NCBI GenBank assembly: GCA_009599575.1
Contig: VWND01000075.1
Location: forward strand, 310,001 to 374,000
Source: Blumeriella jaapii
Taxonomy: Eukaryota; Ascomycota; Leotiomycetes; Helotiales; Drepanopezizaceae
Direction of reading: 5' to 3'
Length of the DNA: 64,000 bases
The notes under the pieces were generated by a model. It searched no databases. It was given only the letters and a program-made list of their open reading frames with translations, and was not told where the DNA came from. The position numbers were made by a program, and so were the translations under genes. Below, piece by piece: positions 46,399 through 57,600 of this stretch. Position 1 is the first letter of the stretch. Each line of letters starts with the position of its first letter.

Positions 46399-46933
46399 CT
46401 ACCGCTTTCTCTCAAACCATCCACTGGAACCCGCCAGAGCCACTGAGGTGTCCATGACCCATTCGCCCACACCTAGGTATTTCTCGATCCAGACGTTGAC
46501 ATCTTTGTTTTCCGTGATGGAGTTCTTCCTCAGACTGGGCCTAAGGTCCCCGAGATGGGTCTCGTCAGCCACGCTTTCTCACGAGCAACGGCAGTATGGG
46601 TAGCAGCAGGTCATTTCGACTTGGCTCTTTCCGGTTACGGAACAGCTGTGTCGAGATCCAGAGAATATAGAGAGGTGGAAGTAAAATTGACATACGTTAA
46701 GCCTGTTGATCTCTTCATGCCCGCGAGGATGGTCGAGACTGCGAGCGTCAGCAGGGAGTTCTCATCGTCGGGAGTGCCCAAGCGACCTACTGAGAACGGC
46801 ATCAAATGCATAGTGAGTTAATCTTCCGAGCTTACCCCAGATCCCAAATGTTAGCAGGTTAAGGAACTGATGCGATTAGGTTCCGGTCTCGTCTCGTCTC
46901 GCAGACTCGCCACGTTAGGAGGAGACTGACCAT
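46399..46933 (-). CDS. DUF1748 small conserved fungal protein (ATG-only first exon)
   Basis: A 75-residue protein built from four tiny exons: 46933-46931 (ATG alone), 46830-46791, 46738-46696, 46540-46399. Introns are 100, 52 and 155 nt with GTCAGT, GTAGGT and GTATGT donors. The spliced product begins MLGRLTHYAFDAVLIS, continues AGMKRSTGLTPSL and ends KYLGVGEWVMDTSVALAGSS then WFERKR. This is the whole DUF1748 family pattern; the family includes small yeast proteins of uncertain, possibly mitochondrial, function. Every join preserves frame, and the exon sum is exactly 76 codons. Open-reading-frame scans miss it because no exon exceeds 142 nt. The ATG-only exon is needed because the second exon's frame has no Met after its upstream stop. 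It is divergent from pyruvate kinase. Confidence 0.85.
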
Positions 46934-47825
46934 GTTTGCAGACTTGCGCGTGCGCGTCCCGGCCAAAATGGGGTAAGCAGGCGGTAGAGACTGGACAGCT
47001 GATGCGTTCCTTCTTCTTCTCTCTCGTAGGGATTGTTGTTGTGTCGATTGCAAGCGTCTCGTCGTCGTCGTTGTTGTCGTCGTCGCAGGAACCGAGTCTT
47101 GGACTCCTGAACCGGGCTGAGGGCGACGTAGATCGCGGTGCGTGGAACTGGGGCCAAGGCTGGCTCGAGAATGCCCAGATGGTTGTGCAGCAGTGCTGGA
47201 TCCTTGCGAGCCAGGATAGTTGGGGAAGCTGATTGCAGAGCAGGGCAGTTGTGAGTCGAGGGTTGGCCACGAAGCAGCGGTGGAAGACCACGAACTCTCA
47301 GGGTGTTGACGCCCGACCCTCCGTGCGCTCCTGTGCAGAATTGCCGGCAGCCACCGCCTATCAGACCAGACGCGCCCAACCGCTGGGCGGCCTTGGCGAG
47401 AAAGGCTGTGGTGGGATGAAGATGAGATCGATTTCTCTTTTCCCTCCTGCATCCCCCGCCCCGACATCACCAAACAACACACAACTCTGCGCTCTTTGGT
47501 AAGTCACAGTTCTTTCATGCCCCTCATCCATCTTCCTCTCGGGTATCTACAATCCATGTTCGAAATGCTACCGTCCTGCACCTGCGTTCTTGTCGCGTGC
47601 GGCGGGATGCCTCGCTGTCTGGAGCTCGAAATAACCCCACCATGATAAGAGAACGTCGAGGAGCGCTGGCTGACCAACGTCGGTACAAAGCTACAGAAGC
47701 ATCAGGTGCAATAGCTGAGATTGAATTAAAGCATTCCTCCCCAACACTCCGTCCACGCTCCACTTCTACCGAATTCCTACGATCGATCTTCACCTCGACC
47801 AACCTCTACTTCCTCCACATACATC
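46934..47825. promoter_or_regulatory. Divergent region between DUF1748 gene and pyruvate kinase
   Basis: About 890 bp holding both promoters. A minus-strand open frame of about 200 codons here looks like compositional shadow. The last 90 bp before the pyruvate kinase ATG are strongly pyrimidine-rich (CT and CA words), as in leaders of highly expressed fungal glycolytic genes. Confidence 0.55.
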
Positions 47826-49911
47826 ATGGCTACCGCAATGCAGCACCTCTCCGCGGGTTCCCGGGTCCAATGGCTCTCCGACTTAGATACCGAGTTCAAG
47901 CCAAGCAAGAACTACCGCCGTACAAGCAGTAAGTGGTATGGTGTCCTTTGGGGATCCCATTTCAGAAAACACCTATCGACCCAAGCCGGAATTTCGAAGT
48001 CGAAATCCTGAGTCGCGTTGTGCCTCCATTATTGGGCGTACGCGTCACTTCGGAACCCTTCTACCAATTTCTTGTCACAATTGCGTTAAGGGCCTTGAAC
48101 TCGCTTCATTCGGCTGGCGTTGAATTTGACTTGGGTTAACAAATGCTTCCCCCCCCCCCGCACCCCCCACATGTAACCACAAATATATATCAACCCCTCA
48201 ACACAATTGAAATCTTGTGTTTGGAAGCTACAAGCTACTTTCTGTTTGTGTCTGTCGGAAAAGAATCTATCCGAGATTTGACCATTGCTCTCGGCTCGGT
48301 CGCAAAATGCTAATTCGTCCCTCACCCAGTCATCTGTACGATCGGACCCAAGACCAACAACATCGAAGCTCTAAACAAGCTACGAACCGCTGGATTGAAT
48401 ATCGTCCGGATGAACTTTAGCCACGGAGAACATACCTGGTTCTCGAGTGTCATTGACAACGTTCGCGAGGCTCAGAAGGTTCAAGCCGGTCGTCAGGTTG
48501 CTATTGCGCTTGACACCAAGGGACCGGAGATCCGAACTGGTAACACAACCGGTGATGCCGATATCCCAATCTCTGCGGGAGACGAAATCAACATCACTAC
48601 CGATGAAAAGTATGCTAAGGCTTGCGACGAGAAAAACATGTAAGTCGTAGACCCTTTGATCTGCTGACATGTCCAAGTCTAATTTCCGATAACAGGTACG
48701 TGGACTACAAGAACATCACCAAGGTCATTGAGCCAGGACGTATCATCTACGTTGATGACGGTGTTCTTGCTTTTGATGTCCTCGAAATTGTTGATGAGCA
48801 GACTATACGAGCTCGCGCCCGCAACAACGGCAAGATCTCCTCCAAGAAGGGTGTCAACCTTCCCAACACAGATGTCGATCTTCCAGCCTTGTCCGAGAAG
48901 GATAAAAACGATCTCAGGTTTGGTGTCAAGAACAACGTCGATATGATCTTTGCCTCCTTCATCCGCCGTGGTGAGGACATCAAGTCTATCCGCGAGGTCT
49001 TGGGCGAGGAGGGAAAGCACATCCAGATCATTGCCAAGATCGAGAACAGACAAGGTCTCAACAACTTCGCCGAGATTCTCAAGGAGACTGACGGTGTTAT
49101 GGTTGCCCGTGGTGATTTGGGCATTGAGATTCCAGCTGCCGAGGTGTTTGCGGCTCAGAAGAAGATCATGGCTATGTGCAACATGGCCGGCAAGCCAGTC
49201 ATTTGTGCCACTCAAATGCTCGAGTCCATGATTTACAACCCCCGTCCAACTCGTGCCGAGATCAGCGATGTTGGTAACGCCGTCACTGACGGCGCCGACT
49301 GTGTTATGTTGTCAGGTGAGACTGCCAAGGGTAGCTACCCTAACGAGGCCGTTACCGAAATGCACGAAACCTGCTTGAAGGCCGAGAACACCATTGCCTA
49401 TGTTTCTCACTTCGAGGAGCTCTGCAACCTCGTCCAGCGACCAGTCAGCATCGTCGAGTCCTGCGCCATGGCCGCCGTCCGTGCTAGTCTGGATATGAAT
49501 GCAGGTGCGATCATTGTGCTCTCTACCAGTGGAGTCAGCGCCCGCCTCCTTTCCAAGTACCGTCCCGTCTGCCCAATATTCATGGTCACCAGAAATGCTA
49601 GCGCTTCCCGATACAGCCACTTGTACCGTGGAGTCTATCCCTTCCTCTTCCCCGAGGAGAAGCCAGACTTCACCAAGGTCAACTGGCAAGAGGATGTTGA
49701 CCGCAGAATCAAGTGGGGTATTTCTGAGGCTATGAAGCTCAATGTTCTTTCCCAGGGTGAGACTATTGTGGTTGTCCAGGGTTGGAAGGGTGGTATGGGT
49801 AACACCAACACGTAAGTTCACATGACTTATCTTGACATTATATTGCTAACAAGATTCAGTCTCCGTGTTATCAAGGCCGAGCCAGAGACTCTAGGTCTGG
49901 CAAAGCCGTAA
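47826..49911 (+). CDS. pki1: Pyruvate kinase
   Basis: Last step of glycolysis: phosphoenolpyruvate plus ADP to pyruvate plus ATP, cytosolic, a K+/Mg2+-dependent tetramer usually activated by fructose-1,6-bisphosphate. Exons 47826-47928, 48330-48639, 48696-49811, 49860-49911 give 526 residues. Visible are [37 protein letters not shown], the active-site stretch [18 protein letters not shown] and [32 protein letters not shown] and [20 protein letters not shown]. The C-domain has the effector-loop region [20 protein letters not shown] and ends ETLGLAKP. Intron 1 is 401 nt, far longer than the others in the window, and contains a C-rich run near 48150-48170. It may carry an expression-enhancing element, as first introns of glycolytic genes sometimes do; this is inference. 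Confidence 0.97.
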
Positions 49912-50473
49912 GGAACTGAGTCTCAGATCTGATGACTTACTTGCACAAGTTTGCGAATGCCTTGTGCTTGGTGTCCATGCTCGTCGGCTTTTTTCGAAGA
50001 ACCCAGATCATGTAATGATTGCGAAATGCCGGGCAACAACCGAAGGATAAAGGGTTCGTACAAAATGCTCTGAGGGACGTTCCATAGCAAGAGTGTCAAT
50101 GTCTACCTTGGCCGAGCACGCCTCATCCACCTTCTTACATTGATGTCGCTGTGACCTTACTACTTCCTAATCTCTTGTTCAGGTGGATCTCCGTATGTTG
50201 CCATGATCTTCTACAAGTGTAGGGCTCTTCTACGCGGCAGTGTCATCGATGTTGTCATCAGCCGAATAAAGCACTTGACATAATTCGGGGCTCGCTAAGC
50301 GACCCATAAAGTGATGATGTCTTGTTCCCACTCGGTCCAAATCCATATCTCCACAGCTGATAAAAGCGCCGGAGGAACTTCCAGACATGCCATCTATCTC
50401 TTCATACTACCTATCGATCTGTTCCCATACCAGACATTCTCAAGACTTCTAATTTCACCTTCTGCCTATCCTC
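49912..50473. other. Intergenic region downstream of pyruvate kinase
   Basis: 560 bp containing the pyruvate kinase 3' end and the probable promoter of the next small gene. Nothing else recognised. Confidence 0.5.
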
Positions 50474-50874
50474 ATGGATTTCCAACAAACTTTTCACCTA
50501 GCACTCGGCTATTTCACGGTGAGTAGATATCTCCTCTGGTGGAATTGTAAAATTCAGTATCTAAAGTAGCACAGATGTTCCTCATTATCCTCCTTGTATA
50601 CTACATCAATTCCAGACTGAAACGAGCCAGGACCGCAGCGCCCCCTACGCCCGATGCCCACGCCTCGTTGCGCAAGTCGCGCGCGCTCGAAGAGGGAAAT
50701 TGGCAATTGGGATATGACTGCGACTACGCTTCTGTGGAAGAGGATGCAAGCTGGGGGCTGGACGAAGGTGTTGCTGTTTCTGGTGATGGCGATGATCGCG
50801 GCCGCACTTTCTGCTTGGAAGGGAAGATGGCAGGAGGAACAAGTTTAAAGCTTGTTTTTCTACCTCGTTCATGA
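50474..50874 (+). CDS. Small single-pass membrane protein, unknown function
   Basis: Predicted 114-residue protein from exons 50474-50518 and 50575-50874 with a 56-nt intron (GTGAGT to ACAG). The N-terminus MDFQQTFHLALGYFT joins MFLIILLVYYINSRLKRART, giving one transmembrane helix followed by a basic anchor, so the C-terminus is probably cytosolic. The tail is acidic and weakly conserved in appearance (GYDCDYASVEEDASWGLDEG). I do not recognise the family. Support comes from the clean splice signals and the coherent helix across the junction. A later Met at 50575 would give a 99-residue version lacking the first segment. It lies just before another small membrane-protein gene on the same strand. 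Confidence 0.55.
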
Positions 50875-51041
50875 GCTAGGAAAGTACCTGCTTGAGAGAT
50901 TTTACTTACTTCAACCAACACAACATTCTATCGACGAGGATCGACAACATCATCGTTAAGTCACCGAGCATTGGTCCATATATCTATATCACACCGCAGA
51001 GTTCAGGATACACGTACGTAACCCCACGATCCACGGCAAGA

Positions 51042-51641
51042 ATGCCCACCATTGCAGGAGCAGCGGCAGCAACCATCTTGGCCATCTTGGTCACACCAAT
51101 CCTCACCTCAAACCACACGCACCATCACGGTCCTATTTCCGTAAGCTAGCCCCTCATCCCATCCCATCTCCCTCTCTAGTTCCCTCCTCTCCGTCATTTT
51201 CCACAAGAGAAATGTAAGCGCTGACCTTGGTCTTCTCACCCGCAGAAACGCGATTCGCCCCCTAGCGAACACTACATCCGCAAATTCTTCGCGATATCAT
51301 GGCCCACGATGACCTTATTCGGCCTTGTTTTTCTCGTGCTCACGCTCTGGACGTGGCGGCGCGTGCACTTCCTCAAGTTTGAGGGGCAGCAGCTGCAGGA
51401 GTCGCTGGAAACGCTCGAGGCGCTGCAGAGGGGCGATCTGGGTGAGGCGACGGAGGGGGAGCCAAGGGTGAAGATCGTGGACGAGAGGGAGACGAGGACG
51501 GGGCTGGGCGGGTGGTGGAAGTGGTGGTGGAGGGGGGGCCGGCACATAACCCCTAAGCTTGTCCCGACGAAGCCTATTCAGGTCGAGCAGGAAGAAGAAG
51601 TGCTGTGGGCTGGAGCTGGGGCTCACGATGGTGGTGTGTGA
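51042..51641 (+). CDS. Small two-helix membrane protein, unknown function
   Basis: Predicted 164-residue protein from exons 51042-51140 and 51246-51641 (105-nt intron). The first exon has a hydrophobic segment (IAGAAAATILAILVTPILTS) followed by a His/Asn-rich turn (NHTHHHGPIS). Exon 2 adds EHYIRKFFAISWP and a second helix, TLFGLVFLVLTLWTWRRVHF. A cytosolic-looking tail contains a short amphipathic helix (EGQQLQESLETLEALQRGDL) and a Trp-rich patch (GGWWKWWWRGG). The first segment could be a signal peptide or an anchor. No family is recognised. An in-frame Met 50 codons upstream (50892) exists but adds unstructured sequence. Both splice sites are canonical. Confidence 0.55.
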
Positions 51642-52042
51642 TGGGTGGACGGGTTGGCTTTCTTGCTGCTGTAGAGAGGGATGAGATTGTTGCGTGTAGG
51701 AGTGCGCAGTGCTGGACGTGGTATGAGTTACATGGTAGTCCCGATCACGAAACGAGATGTACATGTGCAAAGTCAACATCCTCGCCTTTTCTCGAATGCC
51801 TTCTTCCTCCTCTGTGAGAAGGGTGTTGCTGGGTAGAGAGATGGTTTTTGGGGTTTGTTGCATTCCGCTTCTGGGGCTGTGATACATGGCGGTACAGACC
51901 TACAGCGCCTGTCAAAATCATGCATTCCTACCATTGGCCCCAACAGCTTTTTTTTTTTCCAATTTCAAAATCATGGAAATCTTACCCCCTTCCCCCCCCC
52001 TCCCCCATTCGCAGATCAACTTGAGGTTATATTTTGCATCTA

Positions 52043-52063
52043 CCCCCCCCCCCCCCCCCCCCC
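52043..52063. repeat. Poly-C tract, 21 bp
   Basis: Twenty-one consecutive C, with further C-rich runs at about 51986-52005. It is a likely source of length polymorphism or miscounting. Confidence 0.95.
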
Positions 52064-52755
52064 TGCCCCTCCCCGGAAGAAGAAGAGAAAAAGGCTTGAT
52101 TTGGAAGTCGGTATTCAAGCACCGTTTCACTCCGCTGTTCTTTCTGGTCGTGTCCATAAGCATTAAAAGACAGTCGAACGAGTCTTTGCACAGGGCTACG
52201 CATTTCCGTGGCTATGCCGTAACATACCTAGGTACATAGCGCATGCTTTTCCCAACGCTCAAAAGCTTTCCATGTGTGTTGTGCCTTTTGCTGCGTGATG
52301 ATGGGTGATGGGCCTTGTTCGCACCGCTTGGCTACTTCGCCTTTTTCGGTTCTTGGTGCTGGTGCCTGGGACGGTGGGAGGATATTTGCATTGGTTTGTA
52401 TAGTAAGAGGCTCGGGGAGAGCCTTTGAGTAAAGTAACTTCGATCACACCTCGTGTAGGTCACGTGCTCTACATAGCCCGTCTTCAGGTTGTACAGTACT
52501 GTGCTGTACAGTATCGGGAAGGTAACAAACAGCTGACGCGACGATGCGATTTTGATCTCAGACGTTGATCGGAGGGTTGCGTTGCCGGGGCGGAAGGCAT
52601 ATCGTCTTTCTTTCGTTCTTTCGTAGCCAGCAGCCGGGCAAACTGTATCGCCGAAGTGATATCCGTTTTCCCCCCTCTTCTTTTGCAGAACTTTGAGTTG
52701 AAAATGGGCTATGGAGCTAATGGTACAGTAGGTAGGTACGCATAACCGTGCCCGT

Positions 52756-52780
52756 AGTACTGTACTGTACTGTACTGTAC
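52756..52780. repeat. TACTG pentamer array, about 5 units
   Basis: Perfect tandem (TACTG)n reading AGTACTGTACTGTACTGTAC and one further unit. It is the cleanest tandem example of the dispersed pentamer family. Confidence 0.95.
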
Positions 52781-52903
52781 GTATATACGAGCCTTCACTT
52801 CCGTTACAGTACTACTAGCTAATCATGTTTCTGTTTGTCTGTTTGCGGAGCTGGGGAAGTTGGGTTTTCAGACGCTTTTGGTTAACATCTATCAAAAAAC
52901 ACG

Positions 52904-53043
52904 GTGAAAGGAAAAAGGGGAAAGGGAGAGGGAGAGAAAAGAGGTGGAAACGGGAAGGAAAAGAAAAGAGAGAGAAAGGGAAAGGGAAGAAGGAAAGAAA
53001 AGAGGTGGAAACGGAAAGGACAAGAAAAGAGAAGAAAAGACAA
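52904..53043 (+). repeat. 140-bp polypurine tract with internal duplication
   Basis: Almost uninterrupted A/G on the plus strand. A segment reading AGAAAAGAGGTGGAAACGG occurs twice (about 52934 and 52998), so the tract partly arose by a 64-bp duplication. It may form triplex DNA. Confidence 0.85.
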
Positions 53044-53447
53044 TAGACAGAAGACGGAATTCTCACGACGGACACGCTTTTCTTGTCCTTCACGCTTGAT
53101 ACTTACAGTACTTTTCCCTCTTACTTACGATATGGGTACGTTTTTGTGTATGCAGTCAGTACCCACATAGGTAGGCGTTCAACCATCAAAAACAAGACGC
53201 GCATATTACAAACAAGAGACCAATCGTGTGGATACGTGTTCAGAAAGGTTCGAGAACAAGCGGAAAAGTGTCTGTAGAAAAGGTAATTAATACCAGTCGG
53301 CGATTTTTGATCCAAGATGGTTTATTTTCTGTTGTTCTTCTTCTTCGGTTTCTCTGGTGACTGCATCCCAGTCATCAGCGGTTCAAGACCGACTAATCTT
53401 CCTTGTTGCGGATTGCAAGCCAGTTTCCGCTTCTCTGGCGACTACCT

Positions 53448-53690
53448 ACTGTACTGTATATACAGTACAGTACTTTGTGAGCATGATCAAGGATCTGTGT
53501 TGGTACAGAAGGCTAAGATAAGGCACGAAGTGCGAAGTACAGTACTGTCGTGCATAGCCAAAGGGTCGATAGGAGCTCTCACCGAGGCGGTAAACGATGG
53601 ATTGTACTGTACCGTACTCTCAGTCAAAACTGTGTTCTGTACCGTACTGTACTGTACATACTGTACAATGTGTCTATCTATGTACTGTAA
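53448..53690. repeat. TACTG/CAGTA pentamer clusters
   Basis: Blocks at 53448-53474 (ACTGTACTGTATATACAGTA then CAGTACT, an inverted pair), near 53535-53547 and at 53612-53690. The opposite orientations could pair into hairpins. Confidence 0.85.
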
Positions 53691-55257
53691 GGGGTCTCCA
53701 GTACTGGATAAGACTGGAGATCTGAGAGGCTCGCACTAACAAGGCGAGCGGAAGAACTATAATCCCGAACGCTCTCTACTGTGTACAGTAAGGTACATGA
53801 CTAGCCTCCAGGAACGCACAGGAAAGAAATGGATCGACGGCAGAAGGCTATTCTAGCACAACAAGTACCCTGAGGTGGAAGGACAGGCAGAAAAGAGGAC
53901 ATGAACATCGCAGAGAAAAGGGGGACAAGCAATGGTTCGTAAGGAACACGCTGAACAGACAGCTAGAAATGAACAGGCAAGCTGACTAGAGAGCGCATGA
54001 CAATCGGAAGCAAAGCAAAGACAGGCTTCAACCTCCTCTTTTAATTTAGCGCCTCCTCGTATTGTGAGTATCTTTGCTTCCCCGGTGAGCAAGGGAGGCC
54101 TCGGAACAAGGCCGTGAGATATGAGGACTGACTGGCGATCATGATGCAAGCGGAAGATCATAATACTGTACTATGATAGCGACGCCGTGTACTTCGAGAG
54201 TAGTACAGTACTGTAGTAAGCTGAAGGGCGAGTGCTGGATGAAGAAGAGAAACGGAGGAGTAGAAGAGAGAGGCAAGTATGGTTTTTCTGGGCGTGGGAG
54301 TGTATTTTTCAAACAGAGTGCAGTAGGTACTGTGCTACATAGCAAGTACGGTGTCGAGGTCAATCAAGAAGAACAGGGGCAGAGAAAATTCTTTTCTAGG
54401 CGCGGGAGGGAAGTTAGGGATGCTGGTAGAAGTTAATTCACGTGCAAATGGGAATCGACACCGCTTGTGCTTCAACCCAGTTGAGTTGTCGTCGTGGGGG
54501 TAGTCATATACAAGGAGGCCGCGTCGTCGCACTGTCCTGCTGTCCCTTGAGATTCGAAAGTACTGTCCTGTACATCCATCCGAACAGAAATGATGCTACG
54601 GTCTATCAAATGGATTGAAGCAAATCACCTGGGCTATCATTTAATCATCCTCCCCCTTTCTGCCCCCCTGCCTCTTCCCCCTTCCCCACAGATGGGCGTC
54701 AATGTACTACTCCGTATTGAACGCCCCCCCTCCCCCCACCGGCCCCCCCCCCCTCCTCCAGCATCCCTCCTCCAACATGAATGTTAAATCGACTACGGAG
54801 TAGAGTTTTGACGCTACGCTGAAGTGGATTCCACCACTTTTCCATTTCTGCTTATTTCAAGATCATGAGTCTCGGCACGTACTAGACTGTTGAAGGACGC
54901 GAGGTGCTTTTATTGGCTAAAGGCAACTACTGTTAAGACTTCCCAAGATGGACCCTGTGTTAATCCCCTTGTAGCGTACGAAGTCAACTGGTCCATTGGC
55001 TTCTGACATTCATACCAGAGAGAACGGGGCTCCTGGCAAACGGTGCTCGTGAATTTGTAATATGGATGAGAAATGCATGTACAGCACGTACGTAAGCCTT
55101 GTGGATTCATGGTGCTTTACATCGATCCCGTTTAGATGATGGCGGGGTTCTGTTTACTATGTGTACAGTATGGAAATTTGTTCCGTTCGCCGCGAGATGG
55201 GCTGTGGGGGGGTGGAGGGAATTGGGAGGGAGGGGGAGAAGGAGAAGGGGAGTATGT

Positions 55258-55350
55258 ACATACTTACTGTACTGTACATACATAGTACTGTAGATACGAC
55301 GTACTGTACTGTACATAAATACGTACTGTACAGATATACTGAACAGTACA
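55258..55350. repeat. TACTG/CAGTA pentamer cluster
   Basis: Interspersed ACTGTACTGTACATAC blocks and their complements over about 90 bp. Confidence 0.85.
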
Positions 55351-57134
55351 TAATATGTTTAGCGCCGTTCGCTATCATAATCCAACTTGATGGCCAGAGC
55401 TGAGGTCTCGCTTGCACGCTCGCATCCTCGTAGCCGTAGCCGAGAGTGTATCAACGTGCTTTGTAGGTACGGATGAGAAACGGCGCTAGAGATACCTCCA
55501 GTGCAGTACAGTACAGTATGTTACTCAGAAAGAAAGATGGACCTTCTGATGAACAGGCCCCTTACACAAGAGGGGGAGAGGTTAGCCCAAGCGATTACCT
55601 TTGGTGCGGATGGTCTGAGTGGAATGCCCCGTTTTAGTTAAGCTGTATGGGAAAGTGATTATAGTTGCAGCGCAGAGGAGGAAAACCGATCAGTAGCCGC
55701 CAGCTTTAAGCTTATTGAGCGCAGCATGTGAGCCCAACGACATGGATGAGATGGAGCGTTGGGAGTCAGTATTCTGTAAGTGCAGAATAGGTGTGTGTCT
55801 TTGTGCCATTTCAAAACACGAAGGGGGTAGTCCTTCCAGGGTCTTGCGCGCAGACCCTCTCGTCTGTCGTCTCGCGATAACACAAAGCCCGTGCCCTGCA
55901 GGTTCCCGGGGTGGGAATCATGAAAGAGGAGAGGGGAATCATGATAAAGAAGAGGGGAATCATCAGAATCTGACTTGCAGAGTACGGAAAGAGCGTTTGC
56001 CGCCATAGGGTCTTTGCGCTTTTGGTTTGGGGAGGGGGGGGGATTGGACATTGCGGAGGGACGTCCATGGGATTGAGGTACATATGTTAGAGCCGAGAGG
56101 ACGTGATGGGGGTTGATGAAGAATGAAGATTAGTGCAGATGTTGGAAATTGGTCGTTTTGTCATGCCACGAGGTAGCTGTTATAGTGACCGCCCAAATGC
56201 TAGAGAAACACGTCTGATGGACTGACTACTATGTACATCGTAGACGGGACACTTCAAGTTGTACAGTACACACAGAGGAAGTACAGTACAGTACTCTGTA
56301 TGGCAAGGAGGAGGAGAAGGAGAGAGGTGGGCAATGATTTAGCGTTTACCGCTCGAGCGTTGTCATTGCATGATCGATCGATCTGAAACGCTTTTCGACT
56401 TCTTACTCGACGGAAACTGGCTACTTTACTCCGTCTTGCAAGTACTGTAGAGTCAAAGAGCTTGCTCGCGCACATTCGCACGTCTCTCCCCCCCTCTCCC
56501 CTAGTCGCAAATCCACCAGTCCCTGTACTGTACTGTTCTGTGTGGTCCAGAGTCGAGTCAAAGAGCTTGCTTTCGCACATCCGTCAATCCGCACAGATTA
56601 AAGCTTTGGCTGCGTAACGCTCCCTCTCCCTCTGCCTCTGCCTCTGCCTCTCTCCCGGTCGCATAGCGCCCATCAAAGCTTCGGATGGGGACAGCTGCGA
56701 CTCCGGACCGCGAATTCCGGATCATGACCCGCACCCGCGAGTGGAAAGAAGCATAGGTAAGTACTGTCAAGCTCGCAAGCAGGACGGACCATGGGAGTTG
56801 GTTGACACTTGACAGCTGTGCCGCTGTCAGCGTCAGTCAGCCCAGCGTAAGCGAAACGCTCGGCGCTAAAACCCAAAGCAGCAAGTAAGTCAACAGGCCG
56901 CGATTCATGCGTTTTCTCCAAGAGGGACGGCTGTTTCATCTCCGCTCTAGTGAGTTCTGCATGCGACATCCAATCGGATATGTTTCTCGAAGCGGGAGCG
57001 TTGTTTCGGTCGGATTTCCGCACCGACCCTCCGTACAGAGGACGGACGAAGTATATATACCCCACAGCGAACTGGCTTTCGGGGATCGGAGGGAGGGATG
57101 GAGGACAGAAAGCTTTTTGGTGGTGGCCGTGGGA

Positions 57135-57163
57135 CGTCTCGTCTCGTCTCGTCTCGTCTCGTC
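57135..57163. repeat. CTCGT pentamer tandem array
   Basis: About six GTCTC units in tandem. A shorter run of the same pentamer occurs at 46895-46912, inside the first intron of the DUF1748 gene. Confidence 0.9.
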
Positions 57164-57444
57164 TGGACCGCACGGCGTCCCGGCCAAATCGAGCCACATC
57201 TCCGGACGGGGTGGTTGGCGTGGATGGAGGAGTAGATATGCTTTGCATCAATAGCAGTTGACACGATTCTGCAGCGGGCAAACGGCCGCTATGGAAAAGT
57301 CAAGAAGTGGCCTGAAAGGTTGGCAATGCCGGTTTGGGCGATGAGCGGCGTGGCTGTCTTCGGCTCCGATGTTGCAGACCCGCGATACGGAAACCGAAGT
57401 AAACAAAGACATGAACGCCTTACCGAGGTCACGCATGTACATAC

Positions 57445-57600
57445 GGGACTGTACTGTCCAGTCTGTATTGATAGACTGTACAGTACAGTACTGTATTCTG
57501 TCAGTACAGTACTATAGTCTGTCAGTACTGTCGTCTGTCAGTACTGTATGTAGTCTGTCAGTCTTGTAGTCTGTCAGTACGGTCCTGTACGTACGATGTA
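57445..57600. repeat. TACTG/CAGTA cluster with GTCTGTCAGTACTGT higher-order unit
   Basis: After ACTGTACAGTACAGTACTG, a longer unit (CAGTACTGT-AGTCTGT type, roughly 15-20 bp) repeats about five times between 57495 and 57585. The pentamer is here embedded in a longer tandem. Confidence 0.85.

Noticed and set aside
46859..47482. 207-codon minus-strand frame upstream of pyruvate kinase
   Set aside because: Low-complexity Ser/Thr/Arg sequence; it overlaps the first intron and start exon of the DUF1748 gene, and other frames over it are equally long.
53317..53739. 140-codon plus-strand frame
   Set aside because: Mostly translated TACTG pentamers (Tyr, Cys, Thr, Val strings).
56673..57281. 202-codon minus-strand frame in the gene-poor region
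   Set aside because: Contains translated CTCGT repeats (RRDETRRDET) and no family signal; competing frames overlap it.
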